Part shown: piece by piece, positions 8,108-21,644 of the stretch
Layout of the letters: every line of letters starts with the position of its first letter
How positions within the stretch are numbered: position 1 is the stretch's first letter
DNA from: Skermanella rosea
Lineage (GTDB): Bacteria; Pseudomonadota; Alphaproteobacteria; Azospirillales; Azospirillaceae
DNA length: 64,000 bases
Reading direction: 5' to 3'
Assembly (NCBI RefSeq): GCF_016806835.2
Contig: NZ_CP086111.1
Coordinates: 2,491,001 to 2,555,000, forward strand
The notes under the pieces: model-generated
What the model saw: the letters and a program-made list of their open reading frames with translations, nothing else
Told to the model about the DNA's origin: nothing
Database searches by the model: none
Position numbers and translations under genes: made by a program

Positions 8108-9025
8108 ATGGAATACTTCCTTCAACAATTGATCAACGGGCTGACGCTCGGGGCCATCTACGGCCTGATCGCGATCGGCTACACGATGGTGTACGGCATC
8201 ATCGGCATGATCAATTTCGCCCATGGCGAGATTTACATGATCGGCGCCTTCATCGCCGTGATCAGCTTCATCGTGCTCGGAGCGGCGGGGATCACCTGGG
8301 TGCCGGTGATGCTGATGCTTGTGCTGATCATCTCCATGGTGTTCACCAGCATCTACGGCTGGACGATCGAGCGGCTGGCCTACCGGCCACTCCGCGGGTC
8401 GTTCCGGCTGGCGCCGCTGATCTCCGCGATCGGCATGTCGATCTTCCTGCAGAACTACGTGCAGCTGGTCCAGGGCGCCCGGGTCAAGCCGATGCCGCCG
8501 GTCATCCAGGGCGGCTTCGTGATCATGGAGCGCGCGGACGGGTTCGTGGTCAGCCTCAGCTACCTGCAGATCCTGATCATCCTGCTGACCACCGCGCTGA
8601 TGGTGGGCTTCACCCTGCTGATCACCCGGACGGACCTGGGCCGGGCCCAGCGGGCGTGCGAGCAGGACAAGACCATGGCCGGGCTGCTGGGCGTGAACGT
8701 CGACCGGACGATCTCGCTGACCTTCGTGATGGGAGCCGCCCTGGCGGCGGTCGCGGGCGTGATGGTCACGCTTTATTACGGCGTGATCGACTTCTTCATA
8801 GGATTCCTGGCGGGGGTGAAGGCCTTCACCGCGGCGGTGCTGGGCGGCATCGGCTCGCTGCCCGGGGCCATGCTGGGCGGGCTGCTGATCGGCCTGATCG
8901 AGGCGTTCTGGTCGGCCTATTTCTCGATCGAGTACAAGGATGTGGCGACCTTCGCCATCCTGGTCCTGGTGCTGATCTTCCGCCCCACGGGTCTGCTCGG
9001 CAAACCCGAAATCGAGAAGGTCTGA
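8108..9025 (+). CDS. livH: Branched-chain amino-acid ABC transporter permease LivH
   Basis: A 305-aa inner-membrane permease of the LIV importer. The start [18 protein letters not shown] and the INFAHGE motif are typical of LivH, and about eight membrane segments are visible. With LivM it forms the channel, driven by LivG and LivF and fed by the periplasmic binding protein encoded at 12656. The ribosome-binding site (GAGGAC) sits very close to the ATG, but family alignment supports this start. livM follows 4 bp later. Confidence 0.95.
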   Translation: MEYFLQQLINGLTLGAIYGLIAIGYTMVYGIIGMINFAHGEIYMIGAFIAVISFIVLGAAGITWVPVMLMLVLIISMVFTSIYGWTIERLAYRPLRGSFRLAPLISAIGMSIFLQNYVQLVQGARVKPMPPVIQGGFVIMERADGFVVSLSYLQILIILLTTALMVGFTLLITRTDLGRAQRACEQDKTMAGLLGVNVDRTISLTFVMGAALAAVAGVMVTLYYGVIDFFIGFLAGVKAFTAAVLGGIGSLPGAMLGGLLIGLIEAFWSAYFSIEYKDVATFAILVLVLIFRPTGLLGKPEIEKV

Positions 9026-9029
9026 TCCG

Positions 9030-12120
<3,091 letters not shown>

Positions 12121-12126
12121 GAGGCT

Positions 12127-12498
12127 ATGATGGAACAGCTTCTCGGCACCTCGATCCCTGTGTTCATCGGCCTGACGGTCGTCCTGTTCGGCGGCGCCGC
12201 CTTCATGACCGGGCAGGGCATGGCGTCGAAATGGCGGCCGATGCGGACCGCCTTCCTCTACACGGCGCTGCTGGGACTGGGCGACCGATTCCTGCTCTAC
12301 GCGCTGTTCGGGGGGGAACTGCTCAGCGTGACCGGGTACGTCATCCACACCGCGGTGCTGACCGTGATCTGCATCGCGGCGTACCGGATGACACAGGCCC
12401 GCAAGATGGTGAAGCAGTATCCCTGGCTCTACGAGCGGAGCGGCCTGTTCGGCTGGCGCGAGAAGAACTCCGCGGGCGGCCACGCAGCGGTATCGTAA
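12127..12498 (+). CDS. Small membrane protein of the liv operon (DUF6867-like)
   Basis: A 123-aa protein with about three hydrophobic segments (residues 10-30, 45-62 and 68-88) and a hydrophilic C-terminus. It starts 6 bp after livF with AGGAGG upstream, so it is the fifth cistron of the importer operon. It fits my recollection of the alphaproteobacterial DUF6867 family, which recurs at this position. It may be an accessory subunit or assembly factor of the permease, but this is inference from location only. Confidence 0.8.
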   Translation: MMEQLLGTSIPVFIGLTVVLFGGAAFMTGQGMASKWRPMRTAFLYTALLGLGDRFLLYALFGGELLSVTGYVIHTAVLTVICIAAYRMTQARKMVKQYPWLYERSGLFGWREKNSAGGHAAVS

Positions 12499-12516
12499 GT
12501 CATGGGATGACGGATT

Positions 12517-12547
12517 CTGTCGCACTGCGCGACAGGTCAGATATAAT
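12517..12547 (+). promoter_or_regulatory. Candidate promoter with overlapping operator for the binding-protein gene
   Basis: A perfect -10 hexamer TATAAT is at 12542-12547. An inverted repeat, CTGTCGC (12517-12523) with GCGACAG (12529-12535), covers the expected -35 position, where no good TTGACA is present. This arrangement suggests a regulator-dependent promoter that lets the binding protein be made in excess over the membrane complex. Confidence 0.45.
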
Positions 12548-12565
12548 GAAAATACAACAGGGAGT

Positions 12566-12598
12566 GCCGCCCGCCGATCGCCCCGCGATACGGGCGGC
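12566..12598 (+). promoter_or_regulatory. Long nested hairpin in the 5' leader of the binding-protein gene
   Basis: GCCGCCCG (12566-12573) pairs with CGGGCGGC (12591-12598). Inside it, ATCGC pairs with GCGAT around a CCC loop, giving a very stable two-part stem about 60 bases before the start codon. No T-run follows. It could end read-through from the liv operon, protect the mRNA or act as a leader regulator. Confidence 0.45.
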
Positions 12599-12655
12599 AA
12601 CCGGTTCGGCCTTCCCGCAAGGCATGTAACGGCCAGCTCATGAACAGGGAGCAAC

Positions 12656-13780
12656 ATGGTTATGAAGTTGAGAAAAGCGCTTCTTGCGGCGACCGCCGCT
12701 TTCACTCTCGCCACCGCAGCCGCTTCGGCCGCCTATGCGGACGTGGTGATCGCCGTGGCCGGCCCGATGACCGGCCAGTACGCGGCGTTCGGTGAGCAGA
12801 TGAACAAGGGCGCGCAGATGGCCGTGGCGGACCTGAACGCCGCCGGCGGCATCCTGGGCGAGAAGATCAAGCTGGAAGTCGGCGACGACGCCTGCGATCC
12901 GAAGCAGGCGGTGGCCGTCGCCAACCAGCTCGCCGGCGCGGGCGCCATCTTCGTCGCCGGGCATTTCTGCTCCAGCTCCTCCATCCCGGCCAGCCAGGTC
13001 TATACGGAGGAGGGCATCCTGCAGATCTCTCCCGCCTCGACCAACCCGAAGCTGACCGACGAGGCCAAGGGCAACAACGTCTTCCGCGTCTGCGGCCGCG
13101 ACGACCAGCAGGGCAAGGTCGCCGGCGAGTACATCGCGACCATGTACAAGGGCAAGAACGTCGCGATCATCCACGACAAGAGCGCCTACGGCAAGGGGCT
13201 GGCCGACGAGACGCAGAAGTCGCTGAACGCGGCCGGCCTCAAGGAGAAGCTGTACGAGGCGTACACAGCCGGCGAGCGTGACTATTCGGCCCTTGTCAGC
13301 AAGCTGAAGCAGTCGGCCATCGACGTCCTGTATGTCGGCGGTTACCACACGGAAGCCGGCCTGATCGCGCGCCAGCTGAAGGACCAGGGCATGAGCGTCC
13401 AGATCATCTCGGGCGACGCGCTGGTCACCGAGGAGTACTGGACGATTACCGGTCCGGCCGGCCAGGGCACCCTGATGACCTTCGGCCCCGACCCGCGCAA
13501 CAAGCCGGCCGCCAAGGCGGTGGTCGAGAAGTTCCGTGCCCAGGGCTATGAGCCGGAAGGCTACACGCTGTACACCTACGCGGCGATGCAGATCTTCAAG
13601 CAGGCCGCGGAGAAGGCCGGCTCGAGCGATCTGGACAAGGTGGCCGCGGTCCTGCGGAGCACCGAATTCGACACGGTGATCGGCAAGATCGCCTTCGACC
13701 AGAAGGGCGACGTCACGACCCCGGCCTATGTGTTCTACAAGTGGAACGACGGCAAGTATGCGGAAGTAACGACCAACTAA
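12656..13780 (+). CDS. livK: Branched-chain amino-acid ABC transporter substrate-binding protein
   Basis: A 374-aa periplasmic binding protein of the LivJ/LivK type. The signal peptide ends at ASAAYA (about residue 28), followed by the family start VVIAVAGPMTGQYAAFGEQM and the single disulphide pair in DDACDP ... AGHFCSSSS. It delivers leucine, isoleucine, valine or related amino acids to LivHM. ATG 12656 is used here; ATG 12662 has better spacing from AGGGAG and is a real alternative. A strong bidirectional terminator follows. Confidence 0.93.
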   Translation: MVMKLRKALLAATAAFTLATAAASAAYADVVIAVAGPMTGQYAAFGEQMNKGAQMAVADLNAAGGILGEKIKLEVGDDACDPKQAVAVANQLAGAGAIFVAGHFCSSSSIPASQVYTEEGILQISPASTNPKLTDEAKGNNVFRVCGRDDQQGKVAGEYIATMYKGKNVAIIHDKSAYGKGLADETQKSLNAAGLKEKLYEAYTAGERDYSALVSKLKQSAIDVLYVGGYHTEAGLIARQLKDQGMSVQIISGDALVTEEYWTITGPAGQGTLMTFGPDPRNKPAAKAVVEKFRAQGYEPEGYTLYTYAAMQIFKQAAEKAGSSDLDKVAAVLRSTEFDTVIGKIAFDQKGDVTTPAYVFYKWNDGKYAEVTTN

Positions 13781-13801
13781 GACCTGGGACTCGACACGAC
13801 G

Positions 13802-13832
13802 AAAAGCCCGGCGCATCGCGCCGGGCTTTTTT
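13802..13832. terminator. Bidirectional rho-independent terminator
   Basis: AAAAGCCCGGCGC (13802-13814), loop ATC, GCGCCGGGCTTTT (13818-13830), followed by more T. Perfect stem with T-runs on both strands, ending the liv binding-protein transcript and the convergent small gene. Confidence 0.92.
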
Positions 13833-13864
13833 CGGGTCTGGCCGCCGCGCCGTCGGGCGAGGCG

Positions 13865-14131
13865 TCAGTGGGCCGCGAGCTTGGCCTGGTCGGACGCCGG
13901 GGGGCGGGGCTGCAGGACATCGGCCGGCTTGATGCCGGCCTGTTCCTCGCAAACACGCAGGACGTCACGCCAGAAGGCGGCGGCACGCAGATTGTTCGCG
14001 GCGATGAGTTCGACCAGCTTGACCTTGGCCAAGCGCACGGCGTCATCGCCCAGTTCTTCGACCAGACGAGTCGCTACCAAAAGAATGTCGAGATCGGTTT
14101 TCATGTCCATGTAACGGTCAAGATGAGGCAT
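13865..14131 (-). CDS. Conserved-looking small protein of unknown function (88 aa)
   Basis: The frame continues upstream to 14164, but ATG 14131 is preferred because AAGGAA lies 5 bases before it, while none precedes 14164. The product is mostly helical (TDLDILLVATRLVEELGDDA...), without membrane segments, and ends in a Pro-rich tail. Its size, composition and convergent terminator suggest a real gene. I do not recognise the family. Confidence 0.6.
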   Translation of the reverse strand: MPHLDRYMDMKTDLDILLVATRLVEELGDDAVRLAKVKLVELIAANNLRAAAFWRDVLRVCEEQAGIKPADVLQPRPPASDQAKLAAH

Positions 14132-14322
14132 CTGTTCCTTTTGGGGCTGAGCTTCTTCCGGCATACGACATTCGATAAATGACGAATCGCTGTTGCGTTT
14201 CCGTCACAAAACTCAAACCGGCGATGTGGGGGGTGCGGAAACTCTCGCAAGGGTACCGCCGCTGGTTTAATCATCTCCCATGCCGGCTTGGTTGGAAAAG
14301 TCACAGGTTCTGGAGAATGCCA

Positions 14323-14538
14323 ATGCGGCGAAGGAAACGAGAGATAGCGGAAGGCCAGCGCTACCGGAGGCTGGGCCCCGGCGGCAGCGTATGGGAAATC
14401 GTCGCCGTGCGGAAAGACGTCATGGGGGCGACCCATGCGCAGATGAAGCGGGCCGACGATCCCAAGACGCTGAAGACCCTGGCGATCGCCGCCCTGCTGG
14501 ACCCGGAGCAGTTCGAGCGGGTCGGCGAAGAGGCCTGA
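14323..14538 (+). CDS. Small basic protein of unknown function (71 aa)
   Basis: ATG 14323 has GGAGA at ideal spacing (14312-14316). The product starts with a basic RRRKRE cluster, has a short SH3-like stretch (EGQRYRRLGPGGSVWEIVAV) and a C-terminal helical part. The stretch resembles small conserved proteins that keep a water-soluble beta core, but no function can be named. It is transcribed divergently from the 88-aa gene. Confidence 0.6.
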   Translation: MRRRKREIAEGQRYRRLGPGGSVWEIVAVRKDVMGATHAQMKRADDPKTLKTLAIAALLDPEQFERVGEEA

Positions 14539-14995
14539 GGGGAGCGGGGCCGAGGCCGGACTTCCAGCGTCGGGCGACCCTTGCCGGGGCACCGCGGCAA
14601 GGGTGCTCCCACGGTCGGCCCTGCCCCTGCTGAGGATATTCCCTGGGGGCACGGTGGCGACGGGGCTCGCATTCCAAGAGCAATCCTGATTTCGGCACCA
14701 CGGCCGAGAGCGCCGCCACTTGCGATGTTTTCATGACTGTTCCTGGTTTGCCGCAGGACGCTGCCGAAGGATCCCGGGCAGCAGTGCGGTTGGCTGTCGC
14801 GCGCGGACCGCGGCAATCCTGGGCGCCCGGCGATCGGGGCAGGAGCGCACAGCCCCGGGGGCGGAATGCCCGCAATGCACCTGGAAAGGCGTGCGGCGGG
14901 GTTCCGGTTCGAGCCTTCAGGGGCCATTTGCGTTAGGCTATGCATTGCCGGAGCCGGTACCGGCAGTGCTGTGTCCGCATCAGAGGAATGAGACG
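14539..14995. other. 457-bp intergenic region upstream of gor
   Basis: No gene is supported. It contains a perfect 10-bp stem hairpin at 14577-14604 and a 12-bp palindrome GCCGGTACCGGC at 14953-14964, about 30 bases before the gor start, which could be an operator or part of the leader. I see no clear promoter hexamers. Confidence 0.45.
14577..14604 (+). terminator. Hairpin after the 71-aa gene
   Basis: ACCCTTGCCG (14577-14586) and CGGCAAGGGT (14595-14604) form a perfect 10-bp stem with an 8-base loop, 39 bases after the stop codon. There is no T-run, so termination may be imperfect. Confidence 0.5.
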
Positions 14996-16375
<1,380 letters not shown>

Positions 16376-16538
16376 GGGGCGGGGATCGCCGCGGCCGGTT
16401 GGTCGGCCCCTCCGAATCGCGGCGGATTCTTTAGCTCTGGAAATGAAACGCTGAAGGAAGTATAGCCAGATCTCTTGGATTGTCGAAAAAGCGACCGGAG
16501 CGATGAGGATTGCGCCGGTCAATGTGGAGGATGGTGCC

Positions 16539-17927
16539 ATGGCCGAACGCTGGACCCCGAACACCTGGCGCTCGAAGCCCGTCAAGCAGATGCCCGTTTA
16601 CGCCGACCAGGACAAATTGGCCGCGGCCGAGCAGCGTCTGTCGAATTATCCGCCGCTGGTCTTCGCGGGCGAGGCGCGGCGGCTCAAGGCGGCCCTGGCG
16701 GACGTGGCCCACGGCAACGGTTTTCTGCTCCAGGGCGGCGACTGTGCCGAGAGCTTCGCCGAGTTCCATCCCAACAACATCCGCGACACCTTCCGCGTCC
16801 TGCTCCAGATGGCGGTGGTGCTGACCTTCGGCGGCTCCACGCCGGTGGTGAAGGTCGGCCGCATGGCGGGGCAGTTCGCCAAGCCCCGCTCGACCGACAC
16901 CGAGACCATCGACGGCACCGAGCTGCCGAGCTACCGCGGCGACATCATCAATGGGTTCGATTTCGACGCGGCCTCGCGCGAGCCCGATCCCGACCGCATG
17001 GTGCAGGCCTACAACCAGGCCGCCGCCACGCTCAACCTGCTGCGCGCCTTCGCCCAGGGCGGCTATGCCGACCTGCACAAGGTCCACCAGTGGAACCTGG
17101 GCTTCGTCGAGCGCAGCCCGGCCGGCGAGCGCTACCGCGACCTGGCCGACCGGCTGGACGAGACGCTGAACTTCATGGCGGCCTGCGGCATCACCGCGGA
17201 GACGACGCCCCAGCTGCGCGAGACCGACTTCTTCACCAGCCACGAGGCGCTGCTGCTCCCCTACGAGGAGGCGCTGACCCGCGTCGACAGCACCACGGGC
17301 GACTGGTACGACGTGTCGGCCCACATGCTGTGGATCGGCGACCGCACCCGCCAGCCCGACCATGCCCATGTCGAGTTCCTGCGCGGCGTCAAGAATCCCA
17401 TCGGCCTGAAGTGCGGCCCGACCAGCGACCCGGACGAGCTGATCCGCCTGATCGACATCCTGAACCCGGCGAACGAGCCGGGACGCCTGACGCTGATCGC
17501 GCGCATGGGCCACGAGAAGGTCCAGGACAAGCTGCCGGCCCTGATCCGCAAGGTCCAGCGCGAGGGGCGGGTGGTCGTGTGGGCGTGCGATCCCATGCAC
17601 GGCAACACGATCAAGTCGTCCACCGGCTACAAGACGCGGCCGTTCGACCGCATCCTGTCGGAGGTCAAGGACTTCTTCGCCGTCCATCAGGCGGAGGGCA
17701 CCCATCCGGGCGGCGTCCATTTCGAACTGACCGGCCAGGACGTGACCGAATGCACCGGCGGCGCCCAGGCGATCACCGACCACGCCCTCGCCAAGCGCTA
17801 CCATACCCATTGCGATCCGCGCCTGAATGCCAGCCAAGCCCTTGAACTGGCGTTCCTTATCGCCGAAGGTCTGAAGCGGAGCCGCCAGCAGCAGGACCGG
17901 GAGCGCCGGATCGCCGCGGCGGAGTGA
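16539..17927 (+). CDS. aroG: 3-deoxy-7-phosphoheptulonate (DAHP) synthase, class II
   Basis: A 462-aa enzyme that condenses phosphoenolpyruvate and erythrose 4-phosphate, the first step of aromatic amino-acid synthesis. ATG 16539 is chosen over an in-frame ATG at 16503 because GGAGG lies 8 bases upstream and the sequence then matches the class II start ([15 protein letters not shown]). Typical motifs are [23 protein letters not shown], the metal/substrate regions [10 protein letters not shown] and [10 protein letters not shown], and [15 protein letters not shown]. Class II enzymes resemble the plant and mycobacterial type. A large hairpin separates it from the next gene. Confidence 0.95.
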   Translation: MAERWTPNTWRSKPVKQMPVYADQDKLAAAEQRLSNYPPLVFAGEARRLKAALADVAHGNGFLLQGGDCAESFAEFHPNNIRDTFRVLLQMAVVLTFGGSTPVVKVGRMAGQFAKPRSTDTETIDGTELPSYRGDIINGFDFDAASREPDPDRMVQAYNQAAATLNLLRAFAQGGYADLHKVHQWNLGFVERSPAGERYRDLADRLDETLNFMAACGITAETTPQLRETDFFTSHEALLLPYEEALTRVDSTTGDWYDVSAHMLWIGDRTRQPDHAHVEFLRGVKNPIGLKCGPTSDPDELIRLIDILNPANEPGRLTLIARMGHEKVQDKLPALIRKVQREGRVVVWACDPMHGNTIKSSTGYKTRPFDRILSEVKDFFAVHQAEGTHPGGVHFELTGQDVTECTGGAQAITDHALAKRYHTHCDPRLNASQALELAFLIAEGLKRSRQQQDRERRIAAAE

Positions 17928-17939
17928 CGCGAAAACAAA

Positions 17940-17968
17940 TCCCGGAGCGGACCCCCGCCGCTCCGGGA
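17940..17968 (+). terminator. 11-bp stem hairpin between aroG and the NAPRTase gene
   Basis: TCCCGGAGCGG (17940-17950) pairs perfectly with CCGCTCCGGGA (17958-17968) around a 7-base loop, 12 bases after the aroG stop and 20 before the next start. No T-run follows, so it may attenuate rather than end transcription. Confidence 0.5.
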
Positions 17969-17988
17969 CCAGCCAGAGCAAAAGAATC

Positions 17989-19143
17989 TTGGACAGTCGA
18001 GACAACGACCGCAACCTGCAAGCCCCCTGGCCGTCGGTATCCGACATCGCCCGGTGGACCGACACCTATTTCCTGCGCACCAAGGACACGGTCGGCCGGT
18101 TCGGCGACAAGCGGGTCACCTACGCGATCTTCATGCGGCGGCCGGTCGTCTCGGCGCCCCGGCTGGCGGTGGATTGGCTCCAGGGGGTCGCCCGCGAACG
18201 CGGGTTCGAGGTCGAGGTGGACCTGCTGCACACCGAAGGCCGCTGGATCGGCGCCGGCGAGCCGATCCTGTACATCACCGGCCCGCTCTATCATCTGGTC
18301 GACCTGGAAACCCTGCTGCTGATGAAGCTGGGCCCCGCCTGCGTCGCCGCCTACAACGCCTTCACCATGTGCGCCGACCTTCCCAAGGTGGCGTTCCTCG
18401 CCATGGACGCGCGGCACTGCGCCGGCACCGAGATGGCAGAGATCATGGCCTACGCGGCCAGCGTCGGCTCGGCCCGCGCCAAGCGGAAGGTCGACGCCGT
18501 CGGCTTCGTCGGCAACGCCACCGACGCGACGGCCCATTATTTCGGCCGTTCCGCCGGCATGGGGACCATGCCCCACGCCCTGATCGGCTATGCCGGATCG
18601 ACCGTGCGGGCGGCCGAGATGTTCCACGAGACCTTCCCCGACCAGAACCTGACGGTCCTGGTGGATTACTTCGGCCGGGAGGTCACCGACAGCCTGGAGG
18701 TCTGCCGGCGGTTGCCGCATCTGGCCGAAGAGGGCCGGTTGAGCATGCGCATCGACACGCCGGGCGGCCGCTTCATCGAGGGCTTGGACCCGCCGGGCTC
18801 CTACGCGGTGCTGGAGCGACACGTCCCGGCCGCGATCCGGGGCTACCGGGACGAGACCCAACTCCGCTACCTGATCGGCACCGGCGTGTCGGCCGCCGCC
18901 ATCTTCCACTTGCGGGACGCGCTGGACGCCGCCGGCTTCGACAAGGTCAAGATCGTGGCCAGCAGCGGCTTCAGCCCGGCCAAGTGCCGCATCATGGCGG
19001 AAGCCCAGGCGCCGATCGACGTGATCGGGACCGGCAGCTACCTGCCCGAGCGCTGGACCGAGACCTACGCGACCGCCGACATCATCGAGTATGACGGCGA
19101 GAAGCGGGTCAAGGTGGGCCGCGAGTTCCTGTTCCGGAAATAG
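17989..19143 (+). CDS. pncB: Nicotinate phosphoribosyltransferase (NAD salvage)
   Basis: A 384-aa homologue of the archaeal/short bacterial NAPRTase type, which converts nicotinate and PRPP to nicotinate mononucleotide. Supporting stretches are DIARWTDTYFLRTK, the LAMDARHCAGTEMAEIMAY region, AVGFVGNATDATAHYFG, GTMPHALIGYAGST and the C-terminal phosphate-binding IVASSGFSP and IDVIGTGSYLP. No ATG is available; TTG 17989 is the only sensible start and has just a weak A-rich ribosome-binding site, so expression may be low or coupled to aroG. It converges with the chemoreceptor gene, 12 bp apart. Confidence 0.85.
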   Translation: MDSRDNDRNLQAPWPSVSDIARWTDTYFLRTKDTVGRFGDKRVTYAIFMRRPVVSAPRLAVDWLQGVARERGFEVEVDLLHTEGRWIGAGEPILYITGPLYHLVDLETLLLMKLGPACVAAYNAFTMCADLPKVAFLAMDARHCAGTEMAEIMAYAASVGSARAKRKVDAVGFVGNATDATAHYFGRSAGMGTMPHALIGYAGSTVRAAEMFHETFPDQNLTVLVDYFGREVTDSLEVCRRLPHLAEEGRLSMRIDTPGGRFIEGLDPPGSYAVLERHVPAAIRGYRDETQLRYLIGTGVSAAAIFHLRDALDAAGFDKVKIVASSGFSPAKCRIMAEAQAPIDVIGTGSYLPERWTETYATADIIEYDGEKRVKVGREFLFRK

Positions 19144-19155
19144 CGGCCCCGGCTC

Positions 19156-21123
19156 TCAGCCCGCCCTGACGCGGTCCAGGAACGCGCCCACCTCGCGCCG
19201 CATCCGGTCGGTGTCGCGCGCCAGCCCGCGCGCCGCGTCGAGCAGCTGGCCCGATGCCGATCCCGCTTCCGTGGCGGCCGTCATCATGCCGGCCACGTTG
19301 CGCGAGACTTCCTGCGTGCCGACCGCGGCCTGCTGGACGTTGCCGGCGATCTCGCTGGTCGCGGCGCTCTGCTCCTCCACGGCCGAAGCGACCGTCGTGG
19401 AAATTTCGTTGATCCGGACCACTGTGGCACCGATGCCCCGGATGCCCGAGACCGCGGAGCCCGCGGACCCCTGGACTTCCGAAACCTTGGCCTGGATCTC
19501 CTCGGTTGCCCTGGCTGTCTGGGCGGCGAGGTTCTTGACCTCGGACGCGACAATGGCGAAACCCTTGCCGGCTTCTCCGGCGCGTGCCGCCTCGATCGTG
19601 GCGTTCAGGGCCAGGAGGTTGGTCTGGCTGGCGATATCGTTGATCAGCTGGACCACGTCGCCGATCGACTGTACCGAGTTAGACAGTCCCTCCACCGTGC
19701 GGTTGGCGTCGTCGGCTTCCCTCACGGCCGCCGCGGTGATTTCGCCGGACAGGGCGACCTGCCGGCCGATCTCCTGGATGGAGGAGCTGAGTTCCTCGGA
19801 CGCGCCGGCGATCATGTTGACGTTCCGCGATGCCTCCTCGGAGGCGCCGGAGATCGCGGTGGATTGCTGCCGCGTCTGCTCTGACGAGGACGCGACGGTC
19901 TGCGCCGCCGATTCCACCTGCATCGCGGCGGCAGCCACAGCTTCGACGATCCCCTTGACCTGGCTTTCGAACCCGTCGGCCACCTGAAGCAGCGCTGCCC
20001 GGCGCTCTTCCGCGGCCCTGGCCTCCGCCTGCCGCCGCTCCGCTGCCAGGCGGCGCATCTCCAGGCCGTTGGCGCGGAACACCTCGACGCTTCGAGCCAT
20101 CTCGCCCACCTCGTCGCGGCGATCCATGCCGGGAACGGGCGTGTCCAGGTCGCCCTTCGCCTGCCTTTGCATGACGTCTCCGAGCGCGAGCAGGGGAGCC
20201 GTGACCCCGCGCGAGATCATGAGGCTCAGCACCAGCATGGCCGTGACGATGCCCGCCAGCGCGATCCAGCCCAGCCGCTCCGCGTCGCGGCCGACCTCCT
20301 CGCTTCCGGCCAGCGCCTCCGCCCTCGCCCTCTCCTGGATGTCGGAGGCCTCGGTGAGGATCGGTTCCATGCGGGCGTAGGCCTCGGACAGCTCCTTCAA
20401 CTGGTCGCCCAGGCCGAGCGTGGCTTCTGCCAGGGCGAGGAAGTCGCGCTGATAGGCGGCCATCTTTTCCGTGATCTCCGCCGCGACGTCGCCGGGCAGG
20501 GTCGAGGTGGCCAATTCAGCCGCGAACTCGGCCTGCCGCTTCTTCATCTCCTCGACGTACTTGGAGTCGACACGGGCCAGGAAGTCCTTCTCGTGCCGGC
20601 GCATCATCAGCATGGCGATCGTGAGCCGCGGCTGGTCCCTGTCCTTAAGCGTGTTCTCCACCGCCCTGACCGAGGACCGCAGGGAACCCAGGAGACCGTC
20701 GGTCTCCTTCAGGCCGATGCGGATACGCGTCGCCGCGACCGTCGAGAAGCTGTTGCCGTACGAGGACAGTTCGGCCCTGATCCGGTCGAGGCGCCCTGCG
20801 ATCTCACCCGACGCGGGATGCGCGATGGAATCGGCTATCAGGCTGTTCGCCCGCGCGACCGTGGCCGCGTTGCGCGTCGCATACTTCTCTTCGCTGCGCA
20901 GCAGGAAGTCCTTCTCGGCCCGCCGGGCATCGAGAAGCGCCAGTTGAAGCGCCACTATCCTGTCATTCAGGGTGGATGCCGACTGTGCCTTGGACGCAAA
21001 GCTGTTCTCGCGCGCCCGCTCGTAAGTCTGGAAGCCGGCCAGCAGCACCAGGGCCGCGGCCCCGACCGCCCCGATAAGACCGATCTGTATCTTCAGGCTG
21101 AAACGTGAGAGCATTCTGTTCAC
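19156..21123 (-). CDS. Methyl-accepting chemotaxis protein with HBM-type sensor domain
   Basis: A 655-aa chemoreceptor. The first membrane helix is at about residues 10-30. The periplasmic domain (31-285) contains the paired [14 protein letters not shown] and [17 protein letters not shown] motifs of helical bimodular (HBM) sensors, which bind small organic acids in known cases such as McpS. The second helix is at about 286-306, followed by a HAMP domain and the signalling hairpin tip ([30 protein letters not shown]). Ligand unknown. It is the first of four chemoreceptors in 22 kb. Confidence 0.92.
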   Translation of the reverse strand: MNRMLSRFSLKIQIGLIGAVGAAALVLLAGFQTYERARENSFASKAQSASTLNDRIVALQLALLDARRAEKDFLLRSEEKYATRNAATVARANSLIADSIAHPASGEIAGRLDRIRAELSSYGNSFSTVAATRIRIGLKETDGLLGSLRSSVRAVENTLKDRDQPRLTIAMLMMRRHEKDFLARVDSKYVEEMKKRQAEFAAELATSTLPGDVAAEITEKMAAYQRDFLALAEATLGLGDQLKELSEAYARMEPILTEASDIQERARAEALAGSEEVGRDAERLGWIALAGIVTAMLVLSLMISRGVTAPLLALGDVMQRQAKGDLDTPVPGMDRRDEVGEMARSVEVFRANGLEMRRLAAERRQAEARAAEERRAALLQVADGFESQVKGIVEAVAAAAMQVESAAQTVASSSEQTRQQSTAISGASEEASRNVNMIAGASEELSSSIQEIGRQVALSGEITAAAVREADDANRTVEGLSNSVQSIGDVVQLINDIASQTNLLALNATIEAARAGEAGKGFAIVASEVKNLAAQTARATEEIQAKVSEVQGSAGSAVSGIRGIGATVVRINEISTTVASAVEEQSAATSEIAGNVQQAAVGTQEVSRNVAGMMTAATEAGSASGQLLDAARGLARDTDRMRREVGAFLDRVRAG

Positions 21124-21644
21124 GTTACCCTCTCGGAATGAGAAAATGCACGGCGGCCGTACCGGCGCCTATTAGGACCAAGCGTGTCTCGGAAATATGA
21201 ATTTTAAGTTAAAATACTAATTCCGGGATGCCAAGACTTGAAACTTGTGCTAGTAATAAACTGTTTCGAGCGAGTATATTTTCGTTCTTTTCCTGAAGTC
21301 ATACGTTTCTTATTTACTAGCCTCATGTACTTTGTCTTATGAGGCAATATAACGATTTTTATATAAAGGCGATGTTGATTCTTTGAAATCTATGACCGCT
21401 CGCTCCCTCGGCAGCATTCGTAGCAAAACCGTCTATCCGTCGATGGCCTTCAGGCCGGTATTTCGCTATGGGCCGGCTTTCACCTTGCCGCGGCCGGCCT
21501 GACGCCCCGTCCGTCGCGGTATGCCCCACCGGCCTCCAGACCTGCAATCCGGATGATCGTTTGGAAACAGGTGGAAGGGTTTGGTAAGCCTTTGGTCATA
21601 ATACTGGGCGTTCTATGGTGGCGTGCTGGAACCCCGGAGGCAGG
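21124..21644. other. AT-rich divergent intergenic region between two chemoreceptor genes
   Basis: No gene is supported in these 521 bases. From about 21170 to 21400 the sequence is strikingly AT-rich compared with the rest of the window and must contain divergent promoters for both chemoreceptors. It includes an inverted repeat GCCTCAT (21320-21326) / ATGAGGC (21339-21345) with a 12-base centre, a candidate operator or leader hairpin. Confidence 0.55.
21320..21345. promoter_or_regulatory. Inverted repeat in the AT-rich chemoreceptor intergenic region
   Basis: GCCTCAT and ATGAGGC form a perfect 7-bp dyad with a 12-base spacer in otherwise AT-rich DNA. Regulator unknown. Confidence 0.4.

Noticed and set aside
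14953-14964. 12-bp palindrome GCCGGTACCGGC upstream of gor
   Set aside because: Such GC-rich palindromes are common in this genome; without a matching regulator or second copy it is not called an operator.
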